Source: Betaproteobacteria bacterium
GTDB taxonomy: Bacteria; Pseudomonadota; Gammaproteobacteria; Burkholderiales; SG8-39
DNA length: 64,000 nucleotides
Assembly (NCBI GenBank): GCA_004297625.1
Contig: SCTY01000070.1
Location: 1 to 64,000, forward strand
Direction: 5' to 3'
Numbering within the stretch: the first letter of the stretch is position 1; each line of letters begins with the position of its first letter. The translations under genes and the position numbers were made by a program. Of this stretch, positions 50,857-59,420 are shown piece by piece. A model generated the notes under the pieces. The model saw nothing but the letters and a program-made list of their open reading frames with translations. It searched no databases and was not told the DNA's origin.

Positions 50857-51800
50857 CGGCGCGCGACCCGCGCGTTGTACCAGTTCATGAGCGCCGAGAT
50901 CGACAGGCTGATCGTGAGGTACACCGCCATGATGAGGGTGATGCCCTCGATCGCCTGCCCGGTCTGGTTGATCGTGGTATTGGCGATCGACACGAGATCC
51001 GGGTAGCCGATCGCCACGGCGAGCGAGCTGTTCTTGGTGAGGTTCAGGTACTGGCCCGCCATCGGCGGCACGATGACGCGCAATGCCTGCGGCAGCACCA
51101 CGTGGCGCAGCGCCTGCCGCCGGGTCAGCCCGAGCGCATGTGCCGCGTCCCACTGGCTGCGGCCGATGGCGAGCACGCCGGCGCGCACGATCTCGGCGAT
51201 GAACGCCGCGGTGTAGACGGAAACGCCGACGAGCAAGGTCGCGAACTCCGGGCTGAGCGCCATGCCGCCGGTGAAATTGAAGCCTTCGAGGACCGGCGCG
51301 CTGCCCGGCACGGGGAAGAAAATGCCGCGGTTGGTGAGAAACCAGCCGGGCAGCGGCTCGAGCGCCGCGCGCGGATGCGGCAGCACCTCGGTAATGACCG
51401 CGTACCAGAAGAAGAGCTGCACCAGCAGCGGCGAGTTGCGGATGAACTCGACGTAGCCGCCCGCCAGGGTGCGCAGCAAGAAGTTTTTCGACAGGCGAAA
51501 CAGTCCGACCGCGCTCCCGAGCGCCGTCGCCGTGACGATGCCGATGAGCGAGACGGTCAGCGTGTTGACGACCCCGACGACGAGCGCCCGGGAATAGCTG
51601 TCCGCGGCGCTGTAGCGCAGGAAGGCCGACTCGCCGATTTCGAATCCTGCTTCGCGCGCGAGGAAGGAAAACCCGCTCGCGATGTGGCGGTCTTCGAGGT
51701 TCGCGACCGTGTTATGGATCAAATACCCGGCGCAGAGAACCGCGACGGCGACCGCCGCCGCCTGATACGCTATTCGCCTCGCCTTCCTGGAATCCACCAT
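50853..51800 (-). CDS. aapQ: General amino-acid ABC permease, AapQ type
   Basis: A 315-residue permease: SGFSFLAREAGFEIGESAFL is a hallmark of AapQ, and QWDAAHALGLTRRQALRHVV the EAA-type loop. The ATG at 51800 starts MVDSRKARR. Its ATG and the ATG of the cyclase on the other strand share bases (CATG at 51798-51801), so the two genes have no gap between them and promoters must lie inside the other's coding region. Confidence 0.92.
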   Translation of the reverse strand: MVDSRKARRIAYQAAAVAVAVLCAGYLIHNTVANLEDRHIASGFSFLAREAGFEIGESAFLRYSAADSYSRALVVGVVNTLTVSLIGIVTATALGSAVGLFRLSKNFLLRTLAGGYVEFIRNSPLLVQLFFWYAVITEVLPHPRAALEPLPGWFLTNRGIFFPVPGSAPVLEGFNFTGGMALSPEFATLLVGVSVYTAAFIAEIVRAGVLAIGRSQWDAAHALGLTRRQALRHVVLPQALRVIVPPMAGQYLNLTKNSSLAVAIGYPDLVSIANTTINQTGQAIEGITLIMAVYLTISLSISALMNWYNARVARR

Positions 51801-52770
51801 GGCCGCCCGCAAGCTTACCCGTCAGGACATTCGCGAAGCCGCGGAGAAATTCAAGAACTGGGGCCGCTGGGGGCCGAAGGACGAGATCGGCACGCTGAAC
51901 CACACCCGGCCCGAGGACATCGTCGCCGCGGCGCGCCTGGTGCGCAAGGGAAGAGTGATCTCGCTCGCGCTCAACTTCGACCAGAACGGCCCGCAGGGCG
52001 CGAAAAGCAAGTACCCGGCGATGGGGCGCATCAATCCGCTGCACACCATGCTGCGCACCGGGACCGACGCGTATTCCGGCGTGCTCGACCAGCGCGGCAT
52101 CCGCGCCGCGGATGACATCGTGGTGATGCCCCTGCAATGCGGCACGCAATGGGACGGCCTCGGGCACGTGTTCTACGAGAACAACATGTGGAACGGCTAC
52201 GACTGCCGCGAGGTCACCTCGGCCGGCGCGCAGAAGTGCGGCATCGAGAAGACCAAGAACAAGATGGTCGGCCGCGGCGTGTTCCTCGACGTGCCGCGCG
52301 CGCTCGGTATGGAGCTATTGCCCGATGGGCACGCGATCAGCTCTTCGGAACTTGATTTGACTGCAAAGAAACAAGGCGTCGAAGTGCGTCGCGGCGACTT
52401 CGTGATCGTACGCACCGGCCAGATGGAGGCGAAGCTCGCCGCCGGAAGCTGGGACGGCTATCCCGGCGGCGACGCCCCCGGCTTCTCCTTCGAGACGCTC
52501 GGCTGGATCCAGCGCACGCAGCTGGCAGCGCTCGCTTCCGACACCTGGGGCTGCGAAGTGCGGCCGAACGAAACCGAACCGGGCATCAACCAGCCCTGGC
52601 ACTGGATCACCATCCCAATCATGGGCATGACGATGGGCGAGATCTTCTACGTCAAGGATCTCGCCGAGGACTGCGCGGCGGACAAGGTGTACGAGTTCCT
52701 GTTCGTCGCGCCGGCGATCCCGATCACCGGCGCCGTCGGCTCGCCCACCAACCCGCTGGCCATCAAATGA
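51799..52770 (+). CDS. Cyclase-family (kynurenine-formamidase-like) protein, variant metal motif
   Basis: A 323-residue protein of the cyclase family (kynurenine formamidase fold), which hydrolyses amides or lactones with a binuclear metal site. The family motif HxGTHxDxPxH reads QCGTQWDGLGH here (Q113, Q117, D119, H123), the form found in the longer, poorly characterised branch. The first half has FKNWGRWGPKDEIGTLNHTR, typical of that branch. It starts a plus-strand operon with a ThDP enzyme (ATGA overlap) and a TctC receptor. The reaction is unknown. Confidence 0.83.
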   Translation: MAARKLTRQDIREAAEKFKNWGRWGPKDEIGTLNHTRPEDIVAAARLVRKGRVISLALNFDQNGPQGAKSKYPAMGRINPLHTMLRTGTDAYSGVLDQRGIRAADDIVVMPLQCGTQWDGLGHVFYENNMWNGYDCREVTSAGAQKCGIEKTKNKMVGRGVFLDVPRALGMELLPDGHAISSSELDLTAKKQGVEVRRGDFVIVRTGQMEAKLAAGSWDGYPGGDAPGFSFETLGWIQRTQLAALASDTWGCEVRPNETEPGINQPWHWITIPIMGMTMGEIFYVKDLAEDCAADKVYEFLFVAPAIPITGAVGSPTNPLAIK

Positions 52771-54443
52771 AACTTTCCGGAGCGCAAGTACTCGCCGACA
52801 TGCTCGCCGGGTACGGCGTGTCGCACGTTTTCATGGTGCCGGCGGTCTTGCGGCGCACCTTTGCCGAAATGGAACGGCGCACCCGCATCAAGCGCATCCA
52901 CTGCCACGGCGAGAAAGCCGCGGCGTACATGGCCGACGGCTATGCGCGCGCGTCGGGAAGGCCCGGCCTGTGCATGGCGCAGGTGGTCGGTGCGCTGAAT
53001 CTCGCCGCCGGCTTGCGCGATGCCCGTCTCGCGCATTCGCCGGTCATCGCCTTCACCGGCGGGCGCGATCCGAAGACCAAGTTTCGCAAGGTCTACCAGG
53101 AAGTGGACGACGTGCCCGCGTTCGAGCCGGTGACGAAATGGAACGCCACCGTGGACTCGGTCGAGCGCTTTCCCGACATGGTGCGCCAGGCTTTCCGCGT
53201 CGCCACCAGCGGCGCGCCCGGCCCGGTGCACCTGCAGTTTCGCGGCAACGAGGGCCAGATCGACCAGGAAGAAGCCGACATGGAGCCGCTCGTCGAGCCG
53301 CAGTTTGCGCGTGTTCCTGCTTTCAGGCCTCATCCGGAAAAAGACTCGGTCACGACCCTGCTGGGAATTCTTCAAAATGCCGACCGCCCCGTCATCGTCG
53401 CGGGCGGCGGCGTGCGCGCCTCGGGTGCCGCAGCCGAGCTCGTGGCGCTCGCCGAAGCGCTCCAGGTTCCGGTCGCGACCTCGCTCAACGGCAAGGATTG
53501 CATTGCGGGAACGCATCGCCTGTCGGTCGGCGTGGTCGGCAGCTACTCGCGCGAGAGCGCGAACCGCGTGGTGGCGGCCGCGGATCTCGTCTGCTTCGTC
53601 GGCACCGCGGCGGGAGGCATGACGACGCACGCCTGGCAGGTGCCGGCGATCGGCGTTCCCGCCGTGCAGATCGACATCGAGCCCGAGCACCTCGGGCGCA
53701 ACTATCCGCTCAAGGCCGGCGTGCTCGGCGATGCGAAGATCGCCCTTTCGCTCATGAACGAATGGGTGGACCGCTCAACGGCGGCTCGCCGCGCGAAGTG
53801 GCTCGAGCGCGTGCAAGGCATCTGCAGCGAATGGCGCGAGAAGTATCGGCCGCTGCTTTCTTCCGATGCGGTGCCGATCCGGCCGGAGCGCATCTGCGCC
53901 GAGCTCTCGCGCCGCGTGCCCGAAAACGCGATCGTGCTCGCCGACACCGGCCATGCCGGCATGTGGATGGGCGGCATGTACGACGTCGCGAGCCCGCGCC
54001 AGGGCTTCATGCGCAGCGCCGGCCACCTCGGTTGGGCGTTTCCGGCCGGCCTGGGTGCGAAGTGCGGAGCGCCCGATCGCCCGGTCGTGGTGTTCACCGG
54101 CGATGCCGGCCTCTGGTATCACATCGGCGAAATCGAGACGGCGGTGCGCTGGGGGATCGCGAGCGTCACCGTGGTGAACAACAACGCGAGCGGCAACCAG
54201 TCGAAGCGCGGCTTCGACCGCGCCTATGGAGGGGAGCAGACCGCCAAGGCGCGCGAGCTGTGGACCTACCGCATGGTCGACTTCGCGCGGCTTGCCACCG
54301 ACATCGGCGCCTTCGGCGTGCGCGTCGAGCGCCCCGGCGATTTCGCTTCCGCTCTGGAAAAGGCCATCGCGAGCGGCAGGCCGGCAATCGTCGATGTGGT
54401 GACCGATATCGAAGCCATCGCGCCGCTCGCGGTGACAAGTTAA
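52767..54443 (+). CDS. Thiamine-diphosphate enzyme, acetolactate-synthase-like
   Basis: A 558-residue ThDP enzyme with the PYR, central and PP domains of the decarboxylase/ligase family. The cofactor glutamate is E49 (HCHGEKAAAYMADGYA); the ThDP motif lies at about 445-475 (TGDAGLWYHIGEIETAVRWG, then NNNASGNQ). The usual acetolactate-synthase flavin signatures are not evident. It may decarboxylate or cleave a 2-oxo acid derived from the cyclase product. The ATG overlaps the cyclase stop. Confidence 0.85.
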   Translation: MKLSGAQVLADMLAGYGVSHVFMVPAVLRRTFAEMERRTRIKRIHCHGEKAAAYMADGYARASGRPGLCMAQVVGALNLAAGLRDARLAHSPVIAFTGGRDPKTKFRKVYQEVDDVPAFEPVTKWNATVDSVERFPDMVRQAFRVATSGAPGPVHLQFRGNEGQIDQEEADMEPLVEPQFARVPAFRPHPEKDSVTTLLGILQNADRPVIVAGGGVRASGAAAELVALAEALQVPVATSLNGKDCIAGTHRLSVGVVGSYSRESANRVVAAADLVCFVGTAAGGMTTHAWQVPAIGVPAVQIDIEPEHLGRNYPLKAGVLGDAKIALSLMNEWVDRSTAARRAKWLERVQGICSEWREKYRPLLSSDAVPIRPERICAELSRRVPENAIVLADTGHAGMWMGGMYDVASPRQGFMRSAGHLGWAFPAGLGAKCGAPDRPVVVFTGDAGLWYHIGEIETAVRWGIASVTVVNNNASGNQSKRGFDRAYGGEQTAKARELWTYRMVDFARLATDIGAFGVRVERPGDFASALEKAIASGRPAIVDVVTDIEAIAPLAVTS

Positions 54444-54455
54444 AAGGGAGGCACC

Positions 54456-55409
54456 ATGATGAACACGCTACTGAAGCTCTTGCTCTTCATCGCGGTCGGA
54501 AGCGCAGCCGCGCAATCGTATCCGTCGAAGCCCATCCACATGCTCGTCGCCTTCCCGCCGGGCGGGCCGGTGGACATCATCGCGCGCCTGATCGCGCCCA
54601 AGCTGAGCGACGCGCTCGGCCAGCCGGTGATTGTCGAGAACAAGGTCGGCGCGAGCGGCAACGTCGCCACGGCCGAAGTCGCGAAGTCGGCGCCCGAGGG
54701 CTACACCCTGCTCGCGCATTCGTCGGCGTACGCGGTGAACCCCACCCTTTTCAGCAACGCGGGCTACGACCCGGTCAAGGACCTGACCGCGATCGCGGTG
54801 GTCGCGCAGCAGGCGAACATCATCGTCGTCAACGCTTCCTTCCCGGCGAAGACACTGGAAGAGCTGCGCGCCAAAGTGCAGCGGGAAAAGCTGGCGTTCG
54901 CCTCGCCCGGCGCAGGGACGACACCGCATCTCACCGCCGAGAATCTGTTTCACGTGCGCTGGAAGGCCGACATCACTCACGTGCCGTTCAAGGGCGCCGG
55001 TCCCGCCGTCAGCGGCCTGCTGAGCGGCCAGCCGCCCATCGGCTGCGTCGCGGGCTCCGGCCCGATGTCGAACATCAAGGCCGGCAAGCTGCGCGCCCTC
55101 GCCGTCTCATCGGCGAAGCGCCTTGCACAGCTGCCGGAGGTGCCCACGCTGAACGAGCTCGGCTATCCGGGCATGGAGGACTACACGTGGGTCGGGCTGT
55201 TCGTGGCCGCCGGCACGCCGCATGACATCGCGGACAAGCTGAACGCGGCCGTGCTGAAAGCCGTGCAGAGCCCGGACCTCAAGCAGCGTCTCGATGCGCT
55301 TGCCTTCGACGTGACCGCCGCACCGCTGCGCGAAACCGCCGATTACGTGCGCGCCGAGGTCGCGAAGTGGTCGCAGGTGGTGAAGGACGTCGGCGCGAAG
55401 GTCGATTAA
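54456..55409 (+). CDS. Bug/TctC-family tripartite tricarboxylate receptor
   Basis: A 317-residue periplasmic receptor with signal peptide (about 1-19, ending AAAQ), then SYPSKPIHMLVAFPPGGPVD and LGQPVIVENKVGASGNVATA. GGGAGG lies 7 bases before the ATG. Such receptors feed TctAB permeases, which are not in the window, or act as orphan sensors. The carboxylate ligand cannot be inferred. It ends the cyclase-ThDP operon; its stop overlaps the stop of the membrane-protein remnant on the minus strand. Confidence 0.92.
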   Translation: MMNTLLKLLLFIAVGSAAAQSYPSKPIHMLVAFPPGGPVDIIARLIAPKLSDALGQPVIVENKVGASGNVATAEVAKSAPEGYTLLAHSSAYAVNPTLFSNAGYDPVKDLTAIAVVAQQANIIVVNASFPAKTLEELRAKVQREKLAFASPGAGTTPHLTAENLFHVRWKADITHVPFKGAGPAVSGLLSGQPPIGCVAGSGPMSNIKAGKLRALAVSSAKRLAQLPEVPTLNELGYPGMEDYTWVGLFVAAGTPHDIADKLNAAVLKAVQSPDLKQRLDALAFDVTAAPLRETADYVRAEVAKWSQVVKDVGAKVD

Positions 55410-55676
55410 GTGCCGCGCCGGTTTTTCGCCCGGCCCATCTGCGCTCCGGCAATCACCGCGGCGATACCGGGCAGGGTCAGGCTGATCAGCCGCGCTTCGC
55501 GATGCGCGCGCACACGTAGCCCCCGAGCAGCGAGAACGCAAGCCCGGCGAGCGTAGCGAGATATAACAGCGGCGAGTCGGCCGGCACGTTGGCGGTCACC
55601 GACTCGGCGATCCGGGCGCGGCGGCAGGATCGGCGAGCTTCGCGTCCGGCGGCGCGTACGGGTTCTTGTCGGTCAC
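55406..55676 (-). pseudogene. Frameshifted remnant of a small membrane protein
   Basis: The minus strand reads from GTG 55676 VTDKNPYAPPDAKLADPAAA and stops at TGA after 26 codons. A second frame, overlapping by a few codons, gives a membrane-helix piece (SPLLYLATLAGLAFSLLGGY, then VCARIAKRG) ending at 55486. A third continues LISLTLPGIAAVIAGAQMGR to the stop at 55406. Together they look like one short membrane protein broken by at least two frameshifts or small deletions. It begins 17 bases after the acyl-CoA dehydrogenase stop and would have been the last gene of that operon. Confidence 0.55.
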
Positions 55677-55692
55677 GTCTCGCCCTTGGCGG

Positions 55693-56823
55693 CTAGAGCC
55701 GCTTCGCCACTTCCTCGAGCATCACCTCGGTGGCGCCCCCGCCGATCGACTGCACGCGCGCGTCGCGGTACATGCGCTCGATCGCCGACTCGCGCATGAA
55801 GCCGGAGCCGCCGTGGAACTGCAGGCACTCGTACATCGCCCGGTTCACGAGCTCGCCGCAATAGGCCTTCCCCATCGACACTTCCTTCACGCAATCGACG
55901 CCCTGCGCGTCGAGCCACGCGGCGTGGTGCACGAGCCGGCGGCCGGCCTCGATCTCGGCCGCGAGCCGCGCCAGGCGCTGGCGCACCGCCTGCTTGTGCC
56001 ATAACGCCGTGCCGAAGGCCTTGCGCGCTTTCACGTACTCGAGCGTCAGCTCGAGCGCCTTGGACGCCTCGCCGATCGCCATGGCGGCGAGCGCGATGCG
56101 CTCGTTCTGGAAATTCTTCATGATGGAGTAGAAGCCGCGCCCCTCTTCGCCCAGGAGCTCGGCGTCGCAGCCCTCGAAGACGAGCTCCGCGGTGTCGGAG
56201 GAACGCCAACCCATCTTGTCGAGCGTGCGCCCGACGCTCAACCCGCGCGCGCCTTTTTCGACCACGAACATGGAAATCCCCTTCGTCCCGGCCGCCGGGT
56301 CGCTCTTCGCGGCGACGAAGTAGAGATCCGCGTGCACGCCGTTGGTGATGAACATCTTCGTCCCGTCGATCCGCCAGCGAGCGCCGTCCGGCCTCGCGCG
56401 CGCGCGAATCGCCTTGACGTCCGATCCGGCATCCGGCTCGGTCACCGCGACCGCGGTGACGCACTTGCCCGCCGCGATCGCCGGCATCCAGCGCGCAAGC
56501 TGCTCGGGCGAGCCCGCGTGCCGCAGGTGCGGGGAGGCCATATCGGTATGCACCAGAACCGTGACGGCGAAGCCGCCGAAGCTCGAGCGCCCCAGCTCCT
56601 CGGCGAGCACCGCGGTTGCCAGCGCATCGAGCCCCGCGCCGCCATACGCCTCGGGATGCCGCAATCCCAGGAAGCCGAGCTCGCCCATCCTGCGCAGCAC
56701 CTCGCGCGGCACGAAGCCCTGCTCCTCCCATGCCGCAGCCTTCGGCACCACGTCTTTCTCCACGAAGCGCCGCACGCTTTCGGCGAGCAGCCGGTGCGTC
56801 TGATCGAGGTAGGGGTTTTCCAT
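55693..56823 (-). CDS. Acyl-CoA dehydrogenase
   Basis: A 376-residue FAD-dependent acyl-CoA dehydrogenase: AVAVTEPDAGSDVKAIRARA and WRIDGTKMFITNGVHADLYF are standard. The C-terminal sequence QSIGGGATEVMLEEVAKRL stands where short-chain enzymes have the catalytic YEGT-type glutamate, so the base may come from elsewhere, for instance the MYECLQFHGGSGFM loop. The substrate is unknown; branched or aromatic acyl-CoA are possible. ATG 56823, 19 bases after the binding-protein stop, in one operon with it and the hydrolase. Confidence 0.92.
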   Translation of the reverse strand: MENPYLDQTHRLLAESVRRFVEKDVVPKAAAWEEQGFVPREVLRRMGELGFLGLRHPEAYGGAGLDALATAVLAEELGRSSFGGFAVTVLVHTDMASPHLRHAGSPEQLARWMPAIAAGKCVTAVAVTEPDAGSDVKAIRARARPDGARWRIDGTKMFITNGVHADLYFVAAKSDPAAGTKGISMFVVEKGARGLSVGRTLDKMGWRSSDTAELVFEGCDAELLGEEGRGFYSIMKNFQNERIALAAMAIGEASKALELTLEYVKARKAFGTALWHKQAVRQRLARLAAEIEAGRRLVHHAAWLDAQGVDCVKEVSMGKAYCGELVNRAMYECLQFHGGSGFMRESAIERMYRDARVQSIGGGATEVMLEEVAKRL

Positions 56824-56842
56824 CAAGCGGTCATCTTGGGCA

Positions 56843-57838
56843 CTAGCGGATGGGCGGCGCGTACATGAGCCCGCCCTGGGTCCACAGGCGGTTGAGCCCG
56901 CGCTCGAAGCCGAGCGGCTCAAGGTTGGCGTCGAAGCTCTCGGCGTAGTTGCCGACCTGCTTCACGATATTGAAGGCCCAGCGGTTGTCGACGCCGAGCA
57001 TCCTGCCGATGTCGCCTGTGGCGCCGACGAAGCGCTGAATCGAGGGGTTCGCGCTCTTCGCCTGCGCGCCGATGTTCTTCGACGCAAGCCCGAGCTCCTC
57101 GGCCTCCAGCATGGCGAACATCGACCATTTGACGATATCGAACCAACGGTCGTCGCCGTGGCGCACCGCCGGGCCGAGCGGCTCCTTCGAGATCACTTCC
57201 GGAAGGATCACATGGTCCGCCGGGTTTTGCGCGCGCGAGGCACGCAGCGCGACCAGCCCGGAATGGTCGGTGGTGAACACGTCGCAGCGCCCGGCGAAGT
57301 AGGCGTTCAGCACCTCCTCGAGCTTTTCGATCACTACCGGCTTGAAGCTCATGCGGTTGGCGCGGAAATAGTCGGCGAGATTGAGCTCGGTGGTGGTGCC
57401 GGGCTGGACGCACACCGTGGCGCCGTTCAGTTGTCTTGCGCTCTTCACGTTCAGCTTCTTCGGCACCATGAATCCCTGGCCGTCGTAATAGTTCACGCCG
57501 ACGAAGTTGAGGCCCAGGCCGGTGTCGCGCGTGATGGTCCACGTGGTATTGCGCGACAGGATGTCCACCTCGCCGGACTGCAGCGCGGTAAAGCGCTGCT
57601 GCGCGGTGAGCGGCGTGTAGCGCACCTTGGTCGCGTCGCCGAACACCGCGGCGGCCACCGCGCGGCAGACGTCCACGTCGATGCCGCGCCATACGCCCTT
57701 CGAGTCGGGCTGCGAGAATCCGGCGAGGCCGGTGTTGACGCCGCACTGCACATAGCCTCGGCTGCGCACCGTGTCGAGCGTGGACTGCGCAAGCGCGGGC
57801 GCAGCGGCGCACAGCAGGAGGAGCAGGATTTTTCTCAA
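56843..57838 (-). CDS. aapJ: Amino-acid ABC transporter substrate-binding protein, AapJ type
   Basis: A 331-residue periplasmic binding protein with a signal peptide (about 1-17, RKILLLLLCAAAPALA). The AapJ hallmarks are QCGVNTGLAGFSQPDSKGVW and RGIDVDVCRAVAAAVFGD. The TTG start at 57838 has a perfect AGGAGG six bases upstream and overlaps the hydrolase stop (TTGA). Its matching permeases (aapQ, aapM) are on the same strand 5 kb downstream, separated by the cyclase block; no ATPase is in the window. Confidence 0.93.
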   Translation of the reverse strand: MRKILLLLLCAAAPALAQSTLDTVRSRGYVQCGVNTGLAGFSQPDSKGVWRGIDVDVCRAVAAAVFGDATKVRYTPLTAQQRFTALQSGEVDILSRNTTWTITRDTGLGLNFVGVNYYDGQGFMVPKKLNVKSARQLNGATVCVQPGTTTELNLADYFRANRMSFKPVVIEKLEEVLNAYFAGRCDVFTTDHSGLVALRASRAQNPADHVILPEVISKEPLGPAVRHGDDRWFDIVKWSMFAMLEAEELGLASKNIGAQAKSANPSIQRFVGATGDIGRMLGVDNRWAFNIVKQVGNYAESFDANLEPLGFERGLNRLWTQGGLMYAPPIR

Positions 57839-58719
57839 GCAGGGCCTCCTTCGAGCAGGAAATCGCGCACCACCGCGATCTGGTCTTCGTGCAGCAAGGT
57901 CGGCGCATGCCCGATGCCGCGAAATTCGACCGCCCTCGCCTTTGGGCCGCGGCGGGCCATTTCCGCAGTGGTGCTGCGCGCGAGAAGATCGGAGAGCTCT
58001 CCGCGCAGCACCAGCGTAGGACACCGGATCGCGTCGTAGAGGTTCCAGAGCTCGAGGTCCTTTTCGGGCATTTCGGCCTTGAAGCTCTCCGCGATGCGCG
58101 GGTCGTAATGGGCGCGCCAGGTGCCGTCGTCGTTGTTGCGCAGCCAGGTCTCGGTGAGGAAGCGCCACTGCGCATCGCTGTGCGGCCCGAAGGACGCGGC
58201 AATGGTGCGGATGTAGCGCTCCGCTTCCTCCAGGTTCTTGAACTCCGGGACTTTGCCGAGGTAGCTGCCGATGCGCTCGAGCGCCGCCCGCGCCACCACC
58301 GGCCCGGCATCGTTCAGGACGAGTTTCGCCACCGGCGAGCCGGTTTGGGCGGCAAGCGCCATGCCGATGAGGCCGCCCATCGACGTGCCGAGCCAGTAGA
58401 CCGCCTCGACGTCGAGCCGCGCGATGAGCGTCACCATGTCGGAAAGGTATTGCCCCATCGCGTAGAGCGCCGGATCGCTCAGGCGGTCCGATTCGCCGCG
58501 CCCGGCGACGTCCGGACACACGACGCGGAACTGGCTGGACAAGGTGCGCGCCAGCTCGTCGAAGTCGCGGCCGGTGCGCGTAAGCCCGTGCACGCATACC
58601 AGCACGTCCCGGTTGCGCGCGTCGCCCCACTCCCAGTACACCATGCGATGCAGCCCGCGCTGCGAAGCGCACTGCACCGAGCGGCGCCGCGGCTCGGCGC
58701 TCACGAGCGATTCAGCCAT
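57835..58719 (-). CDS. Alpha/beta hydrolase
   Basis: A 294-residue alpha/beta hydrolase. The oxyanion HG lies in CVHGLTRTGRDFDEL, the nucleophile S113 is in WLGTSMGGLIGM, and the C-terminal histidine in GIGHAPTLLHED. Similar proteins hydrolyse esters or C-C bonds of ring-cleavage products. ATG 58719 overlaps the upstream unknown gene by 19 bases, and the binding-protein gene overlaps its stop. Confidence 0.9.
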   Translation of the reverse strand: MAESLVSAEPRRRSVQCASQRGLHRMVYWEWGDARNRDVLVCVHGLTRTGRDFDELARTLSSQFRVVCPDVAGRGESDRLSDPALYAMGQYLSDMVTLIARLDVEAVYWLGTSMGGLIGMALAAQTGSPVAKLVLNDAGPVVARAALERIGSYLGKVPEFKNLEEAERYIRTIAASFGPHSDAQWRFLTETWLRNNDDGTWRAHYDPRIAESFKAEMPEKDLELWNLYDAIRCPTLVLRGELSDLLARSTTAEMARRGPKARAVEFRGIGHAPTLLHEDQIAVVRDFLLEGGPA

Positions 58720-59408
58720 TGGGCGAGCAGCGCCGCGCGCGCCGGAAGGCATGCAGCATCGAGCGAGCTGAACCGCAGCCCGCGCTCGCGCAGCGCGTTG
58801 AGCCGTTCCGCTTTGAGGTTGGCGCCGCGCACCTCGAGGCCGTAGTTCGCATAGCGTGCACGCTCGAGCGCCGCTTCTTCCTCGTCGTACCACAGCCACT
58901 CGTCGACGAACGCGAACCCGACCTCCTCGAGCGCTTCGTCGGGCGACTCGGGATCGACGAGCTCGAGCGTGGCGCCGCGCCAGCGGAAATAAGTCTGGCG
59001 CTCGGCGCTCGCGGCGTAGCCGATCACTGCGCCGTCCCGCCACGCGCAGGCCATGCCGAGAACGAGGCGCCCATCCGGCTCGACGGCGACGTCGACTTGC
59101 GCACCGCCGACGAGCTCGGGCGCCTGCTGGAGGAGCCGGCCGTTTTCTATGAGCGCGCGCCCGCGCACGCCGTCGTGCTCCCATTCGGCTTCGACGCGCA
59201 GCTCGGGAAAATCGCTCGACGCGGTGGTGAACGCCGGAAACGGGATGCCCCGCTTGGGAGCGAAGCGGTACTCGAGCACGCCCGGCGCGTGGTGCTCGGT
59301 GTACTCCTCGGCATCGATGTCCCGCACCATCAGCCAGCGCAGGCGATCCCGGAAATCGGCGAGCCGCCCGGCGCCGGTGACGCGCACGACGGCAATGAAG
59401 CTCGGCAT
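58701..59408 (-). CDS. Conserved-looking hypothetical protein
   Basis: A 235-residue soluble protein with no signal or membrane segment. It begins MPSFIAVVRVTGAGRLADFR and has a central region rich in aromatic and acidic residues (EVGFAFVDEWLWYDEEEAAL). I do not recognise the family. It lies 12 bases downstream of the comEC stop on the same strand and overlaps the hydrolase start, so it may be co-transcribed with either side. Confidence 0.65.
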   Translation of the reverse strand: MPSFIAVVRVTGAGRLADFRDRLRWLMVRDIDAEEYTEHHAPGVLEYRFAPKRGIPFPAFTTASSDFPELRVEAEWEHDGVRGRALIENGRLLQQAPELVGGAQVDVAVEPDGRLVLGMACAWRDGAVIGYAASAERQTYFRWRGATLELVDPESPDEALEEVGFAFVDEWLWYDEEEAALERARYANYGLEVRGANLKAERLNALRERGLRFSSLDAACLPARAALLAQWLNRS

Positions 59409-59420
59409 GGTCGGGCAATT

